Source: DATKQY01 sp035532475
GTDB lineage: Bacteria > Actinomycetota > Acidimicrobiia > Acidimicrobiales > Bog-793
Length of the DNA: 64,000 nt
Assembly (NCBI GenBank): GCA_035532475.1
Contig: DATKQY010000040.1
Coordinates: 1 to 64,000, forward strand
Direction of reading: 5' to 3'
The notes beneath the pieces were generated by a model. The model was not told where the DNA came from, ran no database searches, and saw only the letters and a program-made list of their open reading frames with translations. Made by a program: the position numbers and the translations under genes. This document shows, piece after piece, positions 1-8,920 of this stretch (the first letter of the stretch is position 1; each line of letters opens with the position of its first letter).

Positions 1-414
1 CGCGTGGTGGTTGCGAATGGTCTTGGGCGTCTTCTCGGCTGTCTTCATGGCGCCGTACAGATCGTCGAGCTGTTTGGCGTTGAGCCGGGTGAGTGGAACC
101 TTGCCAAGGGCGGGGCGGATCGTCTGCTCGATCTGCGCCCGGTAGGTGCGCATGGTCGTGGGCGATAGGTCGAGGCGCTCGCACTCGACCAGCCACCGAT
201 CGAGAAGCTGCCCGAAGGAAGCGCCCAGGCCGTCGGACCGCGGCGCCTGCTTGACGCTCAGATCCCGGAGCGCTTCATCGGCCGCCTTGGCACTGCCGTA
301 GACGGTCTTCGAGACCTGGCGAGGCTTGCCCGAAACGGGGTCGCGTCCGAGGTAGGCCCGGACCTCCCACACACCCTCTCGGCGCTTGCGCTTCGTCCCT
401 CGCACAAACTCCAA
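1..414 (-). CDS. Tyrosine recombinase (phage-type integrase), N-terminal part, cut by the window edge
   Basis: The visible part is about 135 residues of the N-terminus; the catalytic domain lies beyond position 1. After a basic start (GTKRKRREGVWEV) comes an Arm-type DNA-binding segment (VRAYLGRDPVSGKPRQVSKT) and then the SAM-like core-binding region (FGQLLDRWLVECERLDLSPT, then TMRTYRAQIEQTIRPALGKV and LTRLNAKQLDDLYGAM), as in phage and ICE integrases. The frame is closed by a TAA just upstream, so the start is TTG at 414 or GTG at 405; neither has a clear ribosome binding site. It lies directly downstream of the 3' end of an initiator tRNA, the usual place for an integrase that uses a tRNA gene as attachment site. 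Inference: the element extends to the left, outside the window. Functional state cannot be judged without the catalytic half. Confidence 0.8.
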   Translation of the reverse strand, partial: MEFVRGTKRKRREGVWEVRAYLGRDPVSGKPRQVSKTVYGSAKAADEALRDLSVKQAPRSDGLGASFGQLLDRWLVECERLDLSPTTMRTYRAQIEQTIRPALGKVPLTRLNAKQLDDLYGAMKTAEKTPKTIRNHHA

Positions 415-463
415 GCGTAGCCAGGATTAGGGATGGAAGTAGGGACAGCTCGCTGGACGCGGT

Positions 464-489
464 AGAGCCCTCCCGGCTGGGAGGGCTCT
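464..489. terminator. Perfect 10-bp hairpin between integrase and tRNA-Met
   Basis: AGAGCCCTCC (464-473) and GGAGGGCTCT (480-489) form a perfect stem around a 6-nt loop. It follows the tRNA 3' end on the minus strand by 15 nt, so a transcription terminator for the tRNA is the simple reading, although neither side has a T-run. It could also belong to the attachment region of the integrated element. Confidence 0.5.
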
Positions 490-504
490 GACCAGGTACT
501 TCGT

Positions 505-581
<77 letters not shown>

Positions 582-602
582 GTGTGAACTAATAAAAGCC
601 TA

Positions 603-1483
603 TCACCCTCCGGACCGCCCCCCCGCTGGCGCCAAGACGCCATCCGCGGAAGCACAGGCTTCTGGTCGACAGGCTCCCGACATCACCCAGGCGATCGCGA
701 GCTGGGCCACGGTGACGCCCCGGGCGGTGGCCACGTCGCGCAGCGCCTCGACGAGCGCGAGATTGCGGTCCAGGTTCTCACCGCCAAAGCGCCGTCCGTG
801 CCCGCGGAATCGCCAGGAGCCAGCTCGTGGTCTCGGCTCCAGTAGCCGCTCAGCAGGTTGCGCACCAGCACCCCGTAGGCGGTGACGCCGATGCCGAGCT
901 CGCGGCACGTCGGCAGGATCTCCCCTTCGAGGGAGCGCGCGAACAGGCAGTACTCGATCTGCAGATCGCTGATCGGGTGCGTCGCATGCGCCCTGCGGAT
1001 CGTGGTCGCGCCGGCCTTGGACAGGCCGACGTGGCGTACGTAGCCCGCTTGCACCATCTCGGCGACGGCACCCACCGTCTCCTCGATCGGGACGGTGGGG
1101 TCGACGCGGGCGGGACGGAAGGCGTCGACGTGGTCGACCCCGAGCCGGCGCAGCGTGTAGGCGAGGAAGTTCTCGACCGCTGCCGGTCGTCCGTCGATGC
1201 CGAGCCAGTCACCGCCGGGCGCTCGAAGTGCCCCGAACTTCACGCTGATGACCACCTCGTCACGGTTGCGACCCCGCAACGCGCGGCCGACGAGCATCTC
1301 GTTGTGGCCCATGCCGTGGAAATCGCCGGTGTCGAGCAAGTTCACGCCTGCGTCGAGGGCGCCATCGATGGTCGCCAGGCTCTCCACCTCGTCAGCCGGT
1401 CCGTAGCCGCCGGACATCCCCATGCAGCCGAGACCGATGGCCGATGCGACCGGCCCTGTCGATCCGAGCCTGCGCGTCCTCAG
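603..1483 (-). pseudogene. Decayed aldo/keto reductase: frameshifted, 3'-truncated, CTG at the start position
   Basis: The sequence clearly belongs to the AKR13 / IolS-like aldo-keto reductases: RTRRLGSTGPVASAIGLGCM at the N-terminus, then LDTGDFHGMGHNEMLVGRAL and VRHVGLSKAGATTIRRAH. Three lesions are visible. (1) The codon where ATG is expected, directly before RTRRLGS, is CTG (1481-1483). (2) One base is missing near 808: ELAPGD should continue FRGHG, but the frame must change to reach RFGGENLDRNLALVEALRD. (3) After AQLAIAWV (about 684) homology stops, and about 27 unrelated codons lead to a TGA at 603, so the C-terminal cofactor segment is missing. The CTGA overlaps the stop of the UPF0182 gene, so it was once translationally coupled to it. 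The truncation lies about 100 bp from the tRNA/integrase junction. Confidence 0.8.
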
Positions 1484-4400
1484 GGCACGCGCCCGGCCGG
1501 GGCCGTGGCGGCGGCCGGACGTCCGCCCGCGCCGGCGCGCACCGTCGGCTCGGCTGGCGCCCGGGCGATCCGCACGGCCGATCCCCCTCTGCCCGGCGCG
1601 CTGGTCGCGGTGGCCGGTGCCGGCAGATGCGATCCCGTCGGAGACGACGGTGTCGCGCCCACCGCGCTCTGCTGGCTCGTGCCGGCGGAGGTCGCCGTTC
1701 CCGCGGCGGCGCTCACCGGCACCGAGCTCGTCGTCGCCGCTGCGGTCGAGGTGGTCGTCGTCGAGCCCGCGATCGGTCCCGAGGCGGGGACGTTCGGATC
1801 CTTCGCGATGCCCCCTCGGGGCGCGCTCGAGGTGGACGAGCCGCTCGCGGCGGCGTTCGTCGGCTGCGTCGTCCCGGTCGACGTCGCGCTCGATGGGGTC
1901 GCGGCCTTCTTCGTCGACGTCGAGGAGGAGGCGAGGAGCCTCTGGGCCTTCGCGAGGAGCTGACCGGCCTTGGTCACGTCGGCCTGGTAGGCGCCGAGAT
2001 CGCCTGCGGCGAGCGCCTTCTGGGCCTGGGTGTACTCGGCGTACGCCTGCGCGATGTCCCGGCGCACGGCCGCGGAGATCGACGAGTTGCTGCCCGTGCC
2101 CGTCGAAGGGCTCGGTGAGCCGGCGCTCAGCCCGACCTGGGTGCCGAACAGGTCCAGCAGCGCGGCCCCGAGCGTGGGCTCCATCACGATCTGCTTGCCG
2201 TAGACGACGATGACGTCGACGAGCCTCGGCAGCTGGGTCTGCGCCGAGGAGACGTAGAGCGGCCGGACGTACAGGAGCGAGTCGGCGATCGGGAGCTCTT
2301 GGACCGTGCCGAGCGTCACCACCGAGCCACCCTGGTCGAGGAGCGATATCGCCTTGGAGATCGTGGGGTCGTCGAGGATGTCGGCGCTCACGATGCCGGG
2401 GCCGTCGATCGTCCGCCCCGTGGAGGCGGTGTCGAGCGCCTCCAGGCGGCCGTACTGCTTGAAGCTCGAGTCGGCGAAGAGCATTGCGGCGAGCGTCTGG
2501 ATCCGGTCGCCGTTCGAGATCGGCACCAGGGGCTCGACCGCGTTGAAGGTCGGCGTCGTGTCGCCGGGCAGCTGGAGCAGCTCGTAGATGGGCAGGTAGC
2601 GGGCGACCGAACCGTCCGCGGTGAGCTGGAGCTGCTTGGAGGGTGAGCCGTCCGGCGAGGTGGAGATCTGGGAGAGGTCCCAGAAGCCGCTCGAGTTGTA
2701 GAACTGCGCCGCGCTCGTCAGGTGGTAGCTGCCCCACGTTGACGCCTGCACGGTGAGCAGGTCCTGGGGGTAGCGCAGGTGCTGCTTCAGCACACCGCTC
2801 ATCGCCGACATCGGCTCGAACATGTGGGGGAACGCCCGCTCGTACGACTCGATCAGCGGGTCGCGGACGCCGTTCACGACGTAGAAGTGCATCTTGCCCG
2901 TGTAGGCGTTGACGACGACCTTCACCGCGTCACGGACGTAGTCGTACGGGCCGGCGAGCCCGCTGCCTCCCGGCAGCATGCTCGTGCTCGCCGGCTGCCC
3001 ATAGGGGTAGTACGACGTCGTCGTATAGGCGTCGACCATCCACTCGAGCTGGCCCTGGCCGTCGACCACCGCGTAGGGATTCGAGTCCACCTGGAGGAAC
3101 GGAAGCGCTTTTTGCACGCGCTGCCTGATATCGGGGATGTACACCAGGCGCGACTTCGGCGTGATCTCGTTCGAGATGAGCAGGTTGAAGTCCTTCAGGT
3201 GGATGGCGAAGGCCGCACGCGAGATGAACGAGCCGATCGGGATGCCCCCGTCACCCTTGTAGTGACCCGAGCTGCTCGCGCTCTGGGTCTGGAAGTTCAC
3301 CTCGGGCACCTTCGTGTCCGCGACGACGTACTGGGTCTCCCCCGGCGCGAAGTACACCTCCGGCTGCCGAAGCTGCGGTGCCCCCTTCTGGGAGGTGGGC
3401 GGGATGTAGCCGAGGACGAAGTCCGGCGTGCCCGGCGACCCGGTCGCCGAGTTCGCGGGCGCCATCACGGCCGCGTAGCCGTGCGTGTACTGGAGGTGCG
3501 CGTTGACCCAGCTCCGCGCCGCCGACGACCCGGCGGTGTTCAGCTCGCGCACGCCGACGAGCATCGGGGTGAGCTTGCCCCCGATCTTGTACCGGTCGAC
3601 GGTGAGGTTCGTGAGCGTGAAGAAGAACGAGACGTCCTGGAGCTTGTCGAAGGTGCTCTTCGTGAAGATCGGGTCCCACACCTGCGCGTCCTGCAGGCTC
3701 GCCTGGTAGCGGGCGAGCACGTCCGGCGTGAGGTCCTCGTTCGCCGGGAACGTCCTCGACTGCACGCCGGAGAGGCCCATCGCGAACCTGGTCGCGTTGA
3801 TGTTGTCCTGGATGTAGGGGCGCTCGAGCGTGCTCTGGGCCGGCGTGACACGAAACGCCTGCACCGCAGCCGGATAGATCACCCCGATGACGAGCGCGAG
3901 GAACGCCCACAGCCCGACGGCGATGGCCGGGAGCACGAGGGAGCGTTGGTAGGCGTTGAAGACGAGCATCGCGAACGCAGCGAGCGAGATGACCGCGAGC
4001 AGGGTCATCGCGGGCAGCCGCACGTGGACGTCGGTGTAGCCCGCGCCGTTGACGTACCCGTTGGACGAGAGGTCGAGGGTGAAGCGGTCGACGAAGTAGT
4101 AGGCCCAGGCCCGCACGAGCGCCATCAGCCCGAGGAGCAGCGACAGGTGGGCGAGCGCCCGGGGCTCGATCCGCGGCGAGCTCTGGAATCGGATGGCGCC
4201 GTTCAGGAAGTGGCCGATGGCGCTCACGATGAGCGCGACGAGCAGGGCGACGAGGAGCCAGTCGACCAGGAAGGACAAGAACGGCAGCCGGAAGACGAAG
4301 AAGCTGGCGTCGCGGTGGAACAGCGGGTCGGTCGTCCCGAACGACACGGCGTGCTCGAACAGCAGCCAGTGCTGCCACTGCGCGTACGTGCCCGCGCCCA

Positions 4401-4782
4401 GCACCAGGGCGAGCAGGAACGAGACCACGGTGCGAAGCGCGAAGGCGTGCGGCCCGACGATCGCCTGGTAGCGGCGGACGAGCTCGGTGTCGGGCGCCAT
4501 GAACAGCGCCCGCGGGGCGATCTTGTCGACGAGGTACAGGCTCGTCCACAACAAGGCGAAGGCGGCGACGACGAAGACGGTGGCGAGCGCCACCTTCGTG
4601 GCGATGACCGTCCCCCAGATCTCGCCGACCCCCGTCCAGTGGTACCAGAGGAAGTTCGTGTAGAAGCCGGCGAGCCCCTGCACGACGATGACGAGCAGGA
4701 TGAGCAGGACGACGACCGCCAGCACCCACATGCCGCGCCGCACCGACTTCGGGCGCGGAGGAAGCTCCGACGGGACGCGCAC
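1480..4782 (-). CDS. UPF0182 family large membrane protein
   Basis: This is a protein of about 1100 residues, the usual length of the actinobacterial UPF0182 (COG1615) family. The N-terminal ~330 residues hold about seven hydrophobic segments, starting with GMWVLAVVVLLILLVIVVQG and followed by the family signature GFYTNFLWYHWTGVGEIW. A long, presumably extracytoplasmic region follows (NDNINATRFAMG-like segment, QPEVYFAPGETQYVV, DAYTTTSYYPYGQP). The C-terminus is a low-complexity Ser/Thr/Ala tail of about 150 residues. The biochemical role is not established. The GTG start is supported by TAGGTT 6 nt upstream. That hexamer contains the TAG stop of the DivIVA-domain gene, so the two genes abut. 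Confidence 0.9.
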   Translation of the reverse strand: MRVPSELPPRPKSVRRGMWVLAVVVLLILLVIVVQGLAGFYTNFLWYHWTGVGEIWGTVIATKVALATVFVVAAFALLWTSLYLVDKIAPRALFMAPDTELVRRYQAIVGPHAFALRTVVSFLLALVLGAGTYAQWQHWLLFEHAVSFGTTDPLFHRDASFFVFRLPFLSFLVDWLLVALLVALIVSAIGHFLNGAIRFQSSPRIEPRALAHLSLLLGLMALVRAWAYYFVDRFTLDLSSNGYVNGAGYTDVHVRLPAMTLLAVISLAAFAMLVFNAYQRSLVLPAIAVGLWAFLALVIGVIYPAAVQAFRVTPAQSTLERPYIQDNINATRFAMGLSGVQSRTFPANEDLTPDVLARYQASLQDAQVWDPIFTKSTFDKLQDVSFFFTLTNLTVDRYKIGGKLTPMLVGVRELNTAGSSAARSWVNAHLQYTHGYAAVMAPANSATGSPGTPDFVLGYIPPTSQKGAPQLRQPEVYFAPGETQYVVADTKVPEVNFQTQSASSSGHYKGDGGIPIGSFISRAAFAIHLKDFNLLISNEITPKSRLVYIPDIRQRVQKALPFLQVDSNPYAVVDGQGQLEWMVDAYTTTSYYPYGQPASTSMLPGGSGLAGPYDYVRDAVKVVVNAYTGKMHFYVVNGVRDPLIESYERAFPHMFEPMSAMSGVLKQHLRYPQDLLTVQASTWGSYHLTSAAQFYNSSGFWDLSQISTSPDGSPSKQLQLTADGSVARYLPIYELLQLPGDTTPTFNAVEPLVPISNGDRIQTLAAMLFADSSFKQYGRLEALDTASTGRTIDGPGIVSADILDDPTISKAISLLDQGGSVVTLGTVQELPIADSLLYVRPLYVSSAQTQLPRLVDVIVVYGKQIVMEPTLGAALLDLFGTQVGLSAGSPSPSTGTGSNSSISAAVRRDIAQAYAEYTQAQKALAAGDLGAYQADVTKAGQLLAKAQRLLASSSTSTKKAATPSSATSTGTTQPTNAAASGSSTSSAPRGGIAKDPNVPASGPIAGSTTTTSTAAATTSSVPVSAAAGTATSAGTSQQSAVGATPSSPTGSHLPAPATATSAPGRGGSAVRIARAPAEPTVRAGAGGRPAAATAPAGRVP

Positions 4783-4788
4783 CCCCAG

Positions 4789-4794
4789 AACCTA
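4789..4794 (-). promoter_or_regulatory. Leaderless -10 box of the UPF0182 gene
   Basis: TAGGTT lies 6 nt before the GTG start, too close for a ribosome binding site. Its TAG is also the stop codon of the upstream DivIVA-domain gene. Confidence 0.55.
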
Positions 4795-6780
4795 GGCCGA
4801 CACGGGCAGGAGGAGGCAGCGGCAGCCCGGATGCACCGGCGGGTGCGCCTGGCCCGTCGGGAACGCCTCACCGACCGGCTGCGCGCCGGCGATCGCGTTG
4901 TCGTCGCAGTCCGGGCACTCGTCGCGGCCGTCGTCGACGACCCAGGTCACCCGGAGCCCGCGCGCACCGGCGGCGGCGAGGAGCCCGGAGGAGAACGCGC
5001 TCGTGGCGTAGTCGCCGACGACGTCGTCGACGCGCTCGCCCTTCCATTCCCGGTAGGCATGACCGACGAGCTCTGCCAGGCCCGCTTCGTCGAGGTCTCC
5101 CGCGTGCAGCCCGATCTCGAGCCGCTCCCGCAGCGTCGCGACGACCGCCTCGGCGAGCTCGCGGGCGATCCGGGAGGCGGCGTCGGCGCCGGCATCGCTG
5201 CCGGGGAGCCCCGCCTCCCCCGCCTCGTCGCCCGGGGCGCCGGCGTCGTCCTCCTGCCCCCCGCGGACGTCGCCCGTCCCGTCCGCCCGCGCTGCGAACG
5301 TGCCCCCTGCCGCCCAGGCCGACTCGAGCCCGGGCAGCACGGCGCCGGCGAGACGGGCCACGGCTTCCTCGCCGGGCAGCAGCGCTGAGCGCTCGCCGCC
5401 CTGCCTCAACGCGTGCAGCAGCTCGTTCTGGTCGGTGCGCAGCACACGCTTCACGGCCCGTGCCACCTCGACGAGCACCGGAGCGAGCAGCTCGTCGCGC
5501 GCGGCGAGCGCGCCCGGCACGTCGGAGCCGCTTCCCGGCGGGGCCGCTCGCAGGTCGCCCGGCGCGTCCTCGCCGGGCGGAGGCGGCCCGCCGGCGGCGC
5601 TCCACTCCGGGCCCGGCTCGTCGATCTCGCTCGAGTCGAGCTCTTCGAGCACCGAACGGGCGTGCGCCAGCTCCTCGGCACGACTGGCCCGGATCTTGGC
5701 GAACAGCTCGTCCACCGGGCTCGCCCCGCTCGCCTCCGGGCCGGGCGCGCCCTCCTCGCCGGCCGCCGACGCGTCGACTGGCCCCCCGTCTTCGGCTCGG
5801 GGCGAACCGTCGGCCGGTCCGGGCGTCACCTGGCTGGCCGCGGCCGGCACCTCGGCCGCCTCGGGCTCCTGCACGGTCTCGCCCGCCGGTTCGGGCTGTC
5901 GGGGCGTCTCCTCGTCCGACGACGGCTGCGCGTCGAGCTCGGGCGGCACCTGTGAGTCGTCGCCGGCGGACGGCTCCCCGGCCGCTGCCGCGGGCTCGTG
6001 CTCGGGCGCCATCGCCTCCGCAGCGCCTTCCGCCGGAGCGGCACCGAGGGCCTCGGCGACGAGGTCCTCCAACGGGGGCTCGTCGGCCGTCAGCGGCGCG
6101 TAGCGGCCGGCCTCCTCAGCGGCGGCGCGCGCCTCCTCCTCCGAGCCCGCCAGGCGGGCACGCACGGCGTCCACGGAGGACGCCACGCTCGCGACGACGC
6201 CGGCGAGGGCATCCTTGCCGGCACGGAGCTGCTCGAGCTGGGTGTGGAGCTCCCGGCGCTTCGCGGCGAGGTCGGCGAGGATGCGCCGGCGCGCCTCGCG
6301 CGCCTCGTCGACCATCGCACGGCATTCCTGCTTCGTGGCCTCGACGAGGTCCTCGGCACGGGCCTGGGCCTCGGCGAGCAGGCGGCGGACCTCCTTGTCG
6401 GCGGCCTCGGTCCGCTCGCCGAGGACGGTCTCGGCCTCCGCCTGGAGGGTCGCCGCCCTCGCCTCGGCCCGGCCGACGAGCTCGCGCGCCGCCTCGTGCG
6501 CCGCCTGGAGGACCCGGGCGGTCTCGCTGCCGACCTTCGCCGACAGCGTCGCATCGTCGAGCTCCGGGTCCGCAGCGCGCCGCTCCGCTTCGGCGAGCTC
6601 CTCGCGCAACGACGACTCCCGGACCCGCAGCTCCCGCAGCTCCGCGGCGACGTCCTCGAGGAAGTGGCGCACGGCGTCAGGGTCGAGACCGCGCCGGGCG
6701 GCGGGGAAGGACCGGCCCGCCACCTCCTCGGGTGCGAGCCCGCTCAGCGATCCGATGGCAATGGGACGGTGGTCGGGCAC
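4792..6780 (-). CDS. DivIVA-domain coiled-coil protein with a C-terminal phage head-morphogenesis-like Cys/His module
   Basis: About 662 residues. Residues ~20-50 resemble the DivIVA N-terminal membrane-targeting module (GRSFPAARRGLDPDAVRHFL). A long Ala/Glu-rich coiled coil follows to ~225, then a Pro/Glu/Ala-rich disordered stretch (~230-430) and a helical region. The last ~50 residues contain DECPDCDDNAIAG, GEAFPTGQ and HPPVHPGCRCLLLP. This CPxC, FPTG, HPxCRC arrangement matches the C-terminus of SPP1 gp7 / Mu F-like phage head proteins, where it is probably a metal-binding knuckle. DivIVA proteins organise poles, septa or growth zones, so a cell-envelope role is likely; the tail's role is unknown. 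The GTG start at 6780 is supported by TAGGCT 7 nt upstream. Earlier in-frame starts would run into the protease gene. Confidence 0.8.
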   Translation of the reverse strand: MPDHRPIAIGSLSGLAPEEVAGRSFPAARRGLDPDAVRHFLEDVAAELRELRVRESSLREELAEAERRAADPELDDATLSAKVGSETARVLQAAHEAARELVGRAEARAATLQAEAETVLGERTEAADKEVRRLLAEAQARAEDLVEATKQECRAMVDEAREARRRILADLAAKRRELHTQLEQLRAGKDALAGVVASVASSVDAVRARLAGSEEEARAAAEEAGRYAPLTADEPPLEDLVAEALGAAPAEGAAEAMAPEHEPAAAAGEPSAGDDSQVPPELDAQPSSDEETPRQPEPAGETVQEPEAAEVPAAASQVTPGPADGSPRAEDGGPVDASAAGEEGAPGPEASGASPVDELFAKIRASRAEELAHARSVLEELDSSEIDEPGPEWSAAGGPPPPGEDAPGDLRAAPPGSGSDVPGALAARDELLAPVLVEVARAVKRVLRTDQNELLHALRQGGERSALLPGEEAVARLAGAVLPGLESAWAAGGTFAARADGTGDVRGGQEDDAGAPGDEAGEAGLPGSDAGADAASRIARELAEAVVATLRERLEIGLHAGDLDEAGLAELVGHAYREWKGERVDDVVGDYATSAFSSGLLAAAGARGLRVTWVVDDGRDECPDCDDNAIAGAQPVGEAFPTGQAHPPVHPGCRCLLLPVSA

Positions 6781-6787
6781 GGCGCAG

Positions 6788-6793
6788 AGCCTA
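6788..6793 (-). promoter_or_regulatory. Leaderless -10 box of the DivIVA-domain gene
   Basis: TAGGCT lies 7 nt before the GTG start at 6780, in the short gap behind the PDZ-Lon protease gene. Confidence 0.55.
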
Positions 6794-6800
6794 TGGCGCC

Positions 6801-7991
6801 TCAGCCACCAGGGCGGACGCGGAGCTTCCCGCCGAGCCGCTCGAGGTCGGCGATCGCCTGGCGGACCGTCGATACGCCGAGCACCGTGAGACCCGCACCC
6901 GCGTGGGCCTTCGCCGTCGCGAGCGCCTGGGACGGGACGATGAAGACGGTCGCGCCCGCGGCACGCACGGCGGCCGTCTTCTGCGCCACGCCGCCGACAT
7001 CGCCCACCTGGCCGTCGACCGACATCGTGCCGGTGGCAGCGACGCGGCGTCCCCCGGTGAGATCGCCCCGGTCGAGCTCGTTGATCAGCCCGAGGGTGAA
7101 GGCCAGACCGGCCGACGGTCCGATGATCCCGTCGCTTTGGATGCTCACGGGGAAGGGACTGCCGACCGTCTTGTACTCCTGCTCGGTGAGGATCCCGAGA
7201 CACGCCCGCGGGTATCCCGCCGGCGGGGCCGGGAGCGTCGTGTGCTGCCCCGCGGCGAGGCAGACGACCTCTGCGTCGCTGCCGGTGCCCCGCACGCGCT
7301 CTTGTCCGAGGCGCAGCCTGACCGTGCGCCGGCGCTTCGTGCCGAACTCGTGGACGGCGAGCGCCTCCGCCTGACCGGGCGCCGCCTTCGCGAGGATCGC
7401 CCGGAGCGCCGACGAGGTGGTCGCGGTCGTGCCGCCGACGGCCGTGATCACGTCGCCGACGACCAGCCGACCGGCGGCCGGGGCGCCCGCCTCGAGCTGA
7501 TAGACGATGACCCCGGTGGGCGTCGCCCCGACGTGGTAGCCGACGGTCTGCAGCGCCACGACTGTCGCGGCCTGCTGGGCGTTGGCCATGTCGATGACGC
7601 CCTGCTGGTCGTACTCGGTCGAGGTGGCGCCGTTCGTGAGCGCCGAGGACGGCACCACCTGGTCTGCGCTGTTCCAGCGGTAGTACAGGTAGTTGATGGC
7701 GCGCAGCCGCACCAGCTCGACGTCGGTGAGCAGGAAACGGCCGCCGTGCGCGTGGTGCAGCCGCTTCGGGACGACGATCAGGCTCGCCACGTCGATGCCG
7801 GACCCGGGTGTGATCGCGTAGTACGGGAGCTGGATGAACGCGGCGGCGACCACGGCGGCGAGGAGGAAGACGAGGACCGACAGCGCGACCGAGAGGAGCC
7901 TGCGACGGCGTGGCGCCACGGTCTCCGCCCCGGCGCTGGCGCTACCTGGTCCCCCCGCTACGCTCGGCGACGCGTGGTCCTCGAACGACAC
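6801..7991 (-). CDS. Membrane-anchored PDZ / Lon-like serine protease (YlbL family)
   Basis: 396 residues. One N-terminal membrane segment (LLSVALSVLVFLLAAVVAAAF) is followed by an extracytoplasmic region, a PDZ domain (about 165-245, AGRLVVGDVITAVGGTTATT) and a Lon-type proteolytic domain. The catalytic Ser is in GPSAGLAFTLGL and the catalytic Lys in GGVAQKTAAVRAAGA, the Lon Ser-Lys dyad spacing. There is no ATPase domain, so it is a secreted-side protease like Bacillus YlbL, not cytosolic Lon. In actinobacteria ylbL commonly neighbours UPF0182, as here. The GTG start at 7991 has GAGGAG about 7 nt upstream. Substrates are unknown. Confidence 0.9.
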   Translation of the reverse strand: MSFEDHASPSVAGGPGSASAGAETVAPRRRRLLSVALSVLVFLLAAVVAAAFIQLPYYAITPGSGIDVASLIVVPKRLHHAHGGRFLLTDVELVRLRAINYLYYRWNSADQVVPSSALTNGATSTEYDQQGVIDMANAQQAATVVALQTVGYHVGATPTGVIVYQLEAGAPAAGRLVVGDVITAVGGTTATTSSALRAILAKAAPGQAEALAVHEFGTKRRRTVRLRLGQERVRGTGSDAEVVCLAAGQHTTLPAPPAGYPRACLGILTEQEYKTVGSPFPVSIQSDGIIGPSAGLAFTLGLINELDRGDLTGGRRVAATGTMSVDGQVGDVGGVAQKTAAVRAAGATVFIVPSQALATAKAHAGAGLTVLGVSTVRQAIADLERLGGKLRVRPGG

Positions 7992-8061
7992 CAGCCGCTC
8001 CTCGGCCCCTCAGCCCTGCCGGCGGCGCGACGGTCTGCCGCCACGATCGCGCCCGTGTCTC

Positions 8062-8799
8062 ATGCCCCGTAGCCTGCCACGCAGCCCGGACGCCCCGGAA
8101 TCGCCCCGGCTGCCCTCCCCGCCACCGCCGACCACCCCACGCTCCGCGGGCGCAGGTCCGGTGGCGAGCGGAGCGCCTCCAGCCCCTGACGGGGCGTCGC
8201 GCCTCGCCGCCGCCCGTCGACGGGGCGAGGCGGCGCTCGCCGGTCTGCTCGGGGATGAGGACGCCGCCCGCGGCCATCTCCTCGACGAGCTGGGCGCCGT
8301 GCGCGCCGCAGCGCTCGCCGCGCTCTGCCGGCTCGGTCGCGCCCGCCCCGACGACGTCGCCGCGGCGCTGGCCGACCCGGACCCCGACGTGCGCAGGAAC
8401 GCCTGCGAGCTCGCTGCGAGCCTGCCGGCCACCGACTTCGCTCCCCTGCTCGAGGACGCCGAGCCCGAGGTGATCGAGGCCGCCGCGTTCGCCTGCGGGG
8501 AGGCGGGCGACCGCCGCTCGGTCGCCCGCCTCGCGACGCTCGCGGGCTCGCACCCCGATCCGCTCTGCCGGGAGTCGGCGGTCGCCGCCCTCGGGGCCAT
8601 CGGCGACGAGGGCGGGCGGCGGGCGGTGCTCGAGGCGCTCGGCGACATCCCGGCGATCCGCCGCCGCGCCGTCGTCGCGCTCGCCGCGTTCGAGGGCGAG
8701 GACGTCGCGGCGGCGCTGCGGGCGCGACTGGCAGACCGCGACTGGCAGGTCCGGCAGGCCGCCGAGGACCTGCTCGCCGCTGGGGAGGGACCGGAGTAG
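8062..8799 (+). CDS. HEAT-repeat protein
   Basis: About 245 residues. After a Pro/Ser-rich N-terminus (~50 residues), consecutive HEAT/PBS-type helical repeats fill the protein: GAVRAAALAALCRLG, DPDPDVRRNACELAASLP, AEPEVIEAAAFACGEAGD, DPLCRESAVAALGAIGDEGG, PAIRRRAVVALAAFEGED and DRDWQVRQAAEDLLAAGE. Each has the xxVRxxAxxALxxxG pattern. Such proteins are scaffolds or regulators; nothing here indicates the partner. It is divergent from the PDZ-Lon protease and convergent with the MreB-like gene. The start at ATG 8062 is the best available but without a strong ribosome binding site; the true start could be later. Confidence 0.7.
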   Translation: MPRSLPRSPDAPESPRLPSPPPPTTPRSAGAGPVASGAPPAPDGASRLAAARRRGEAALAGLLGDEDAARGHLLDELGAVRAAALAALCRLGRARPDDVAAALADPDPDVRRNACELAASLPATDFAPLLEDAEPEVIEAAAFACGEAGDRRSVARLATLAGSHPDPLCRESAVAALGAIGDEGGRRAVLEALGDIPAIRRRAVVALAAFEGEDVAAALRARLADRDWQVRQAAEDLLAAGEGPE

Positions 8800-8883
8800 A
8801 GCGGCCGGCCGTTGGCGGACCCGGGTTCCTCGACGGCGCCGGGCGCCGAACGGCGCGGGCCCAGAGTGGCGCGGAGGCCGGGC

Positions 8884-8920
8884 GGCGCGGGGCTCAGCGG
8901 CGCGGGGCTCAGCGGCGCGG
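8884..8920. repeat. 15-bp tandem repeat at the 3' end of the MreB-like gene
   Basis: GGCGCGGGGCTCAGC occurs at 8884-8898 and 8899-8913, followed by a partial third copy (GGCGCGG, 8914-8920). The second copy supplies the stop codon of the MreB-like gene; the first copy contains the same TCA in the trailer. It looks like local slippage duplication in a GC-rich spacer. Confidence 0.7.

Noticed and set aside
683..2737. Long minus-strand frame joining the AKR to upstream sequence
   Set aside because: Upstream of 1483 it is an out-of-frame reading of the UPF0182 gene; Arg/Pro/Gly-rich and without family motifs.
2779..5388. Plus-strand 869-codon frame
   Set aside because: Antisense shadow of UPF0182 and the DivIVA gene, dominated by Arg/His/Glu/Val; no promoter or family.
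5000..6100. Ala/Pro/Glu repeats in the DivIVA protein as possible tandem DNA repeats
   Set aside because: Composition bias only; no DNA unit repeats.
8070..8075. TAGCCT resembling a leaderless -10 box inside the HEAT-repeat gene
   Set aside because: No ATG, GTG or TTG lies 6-8 nt downstream.
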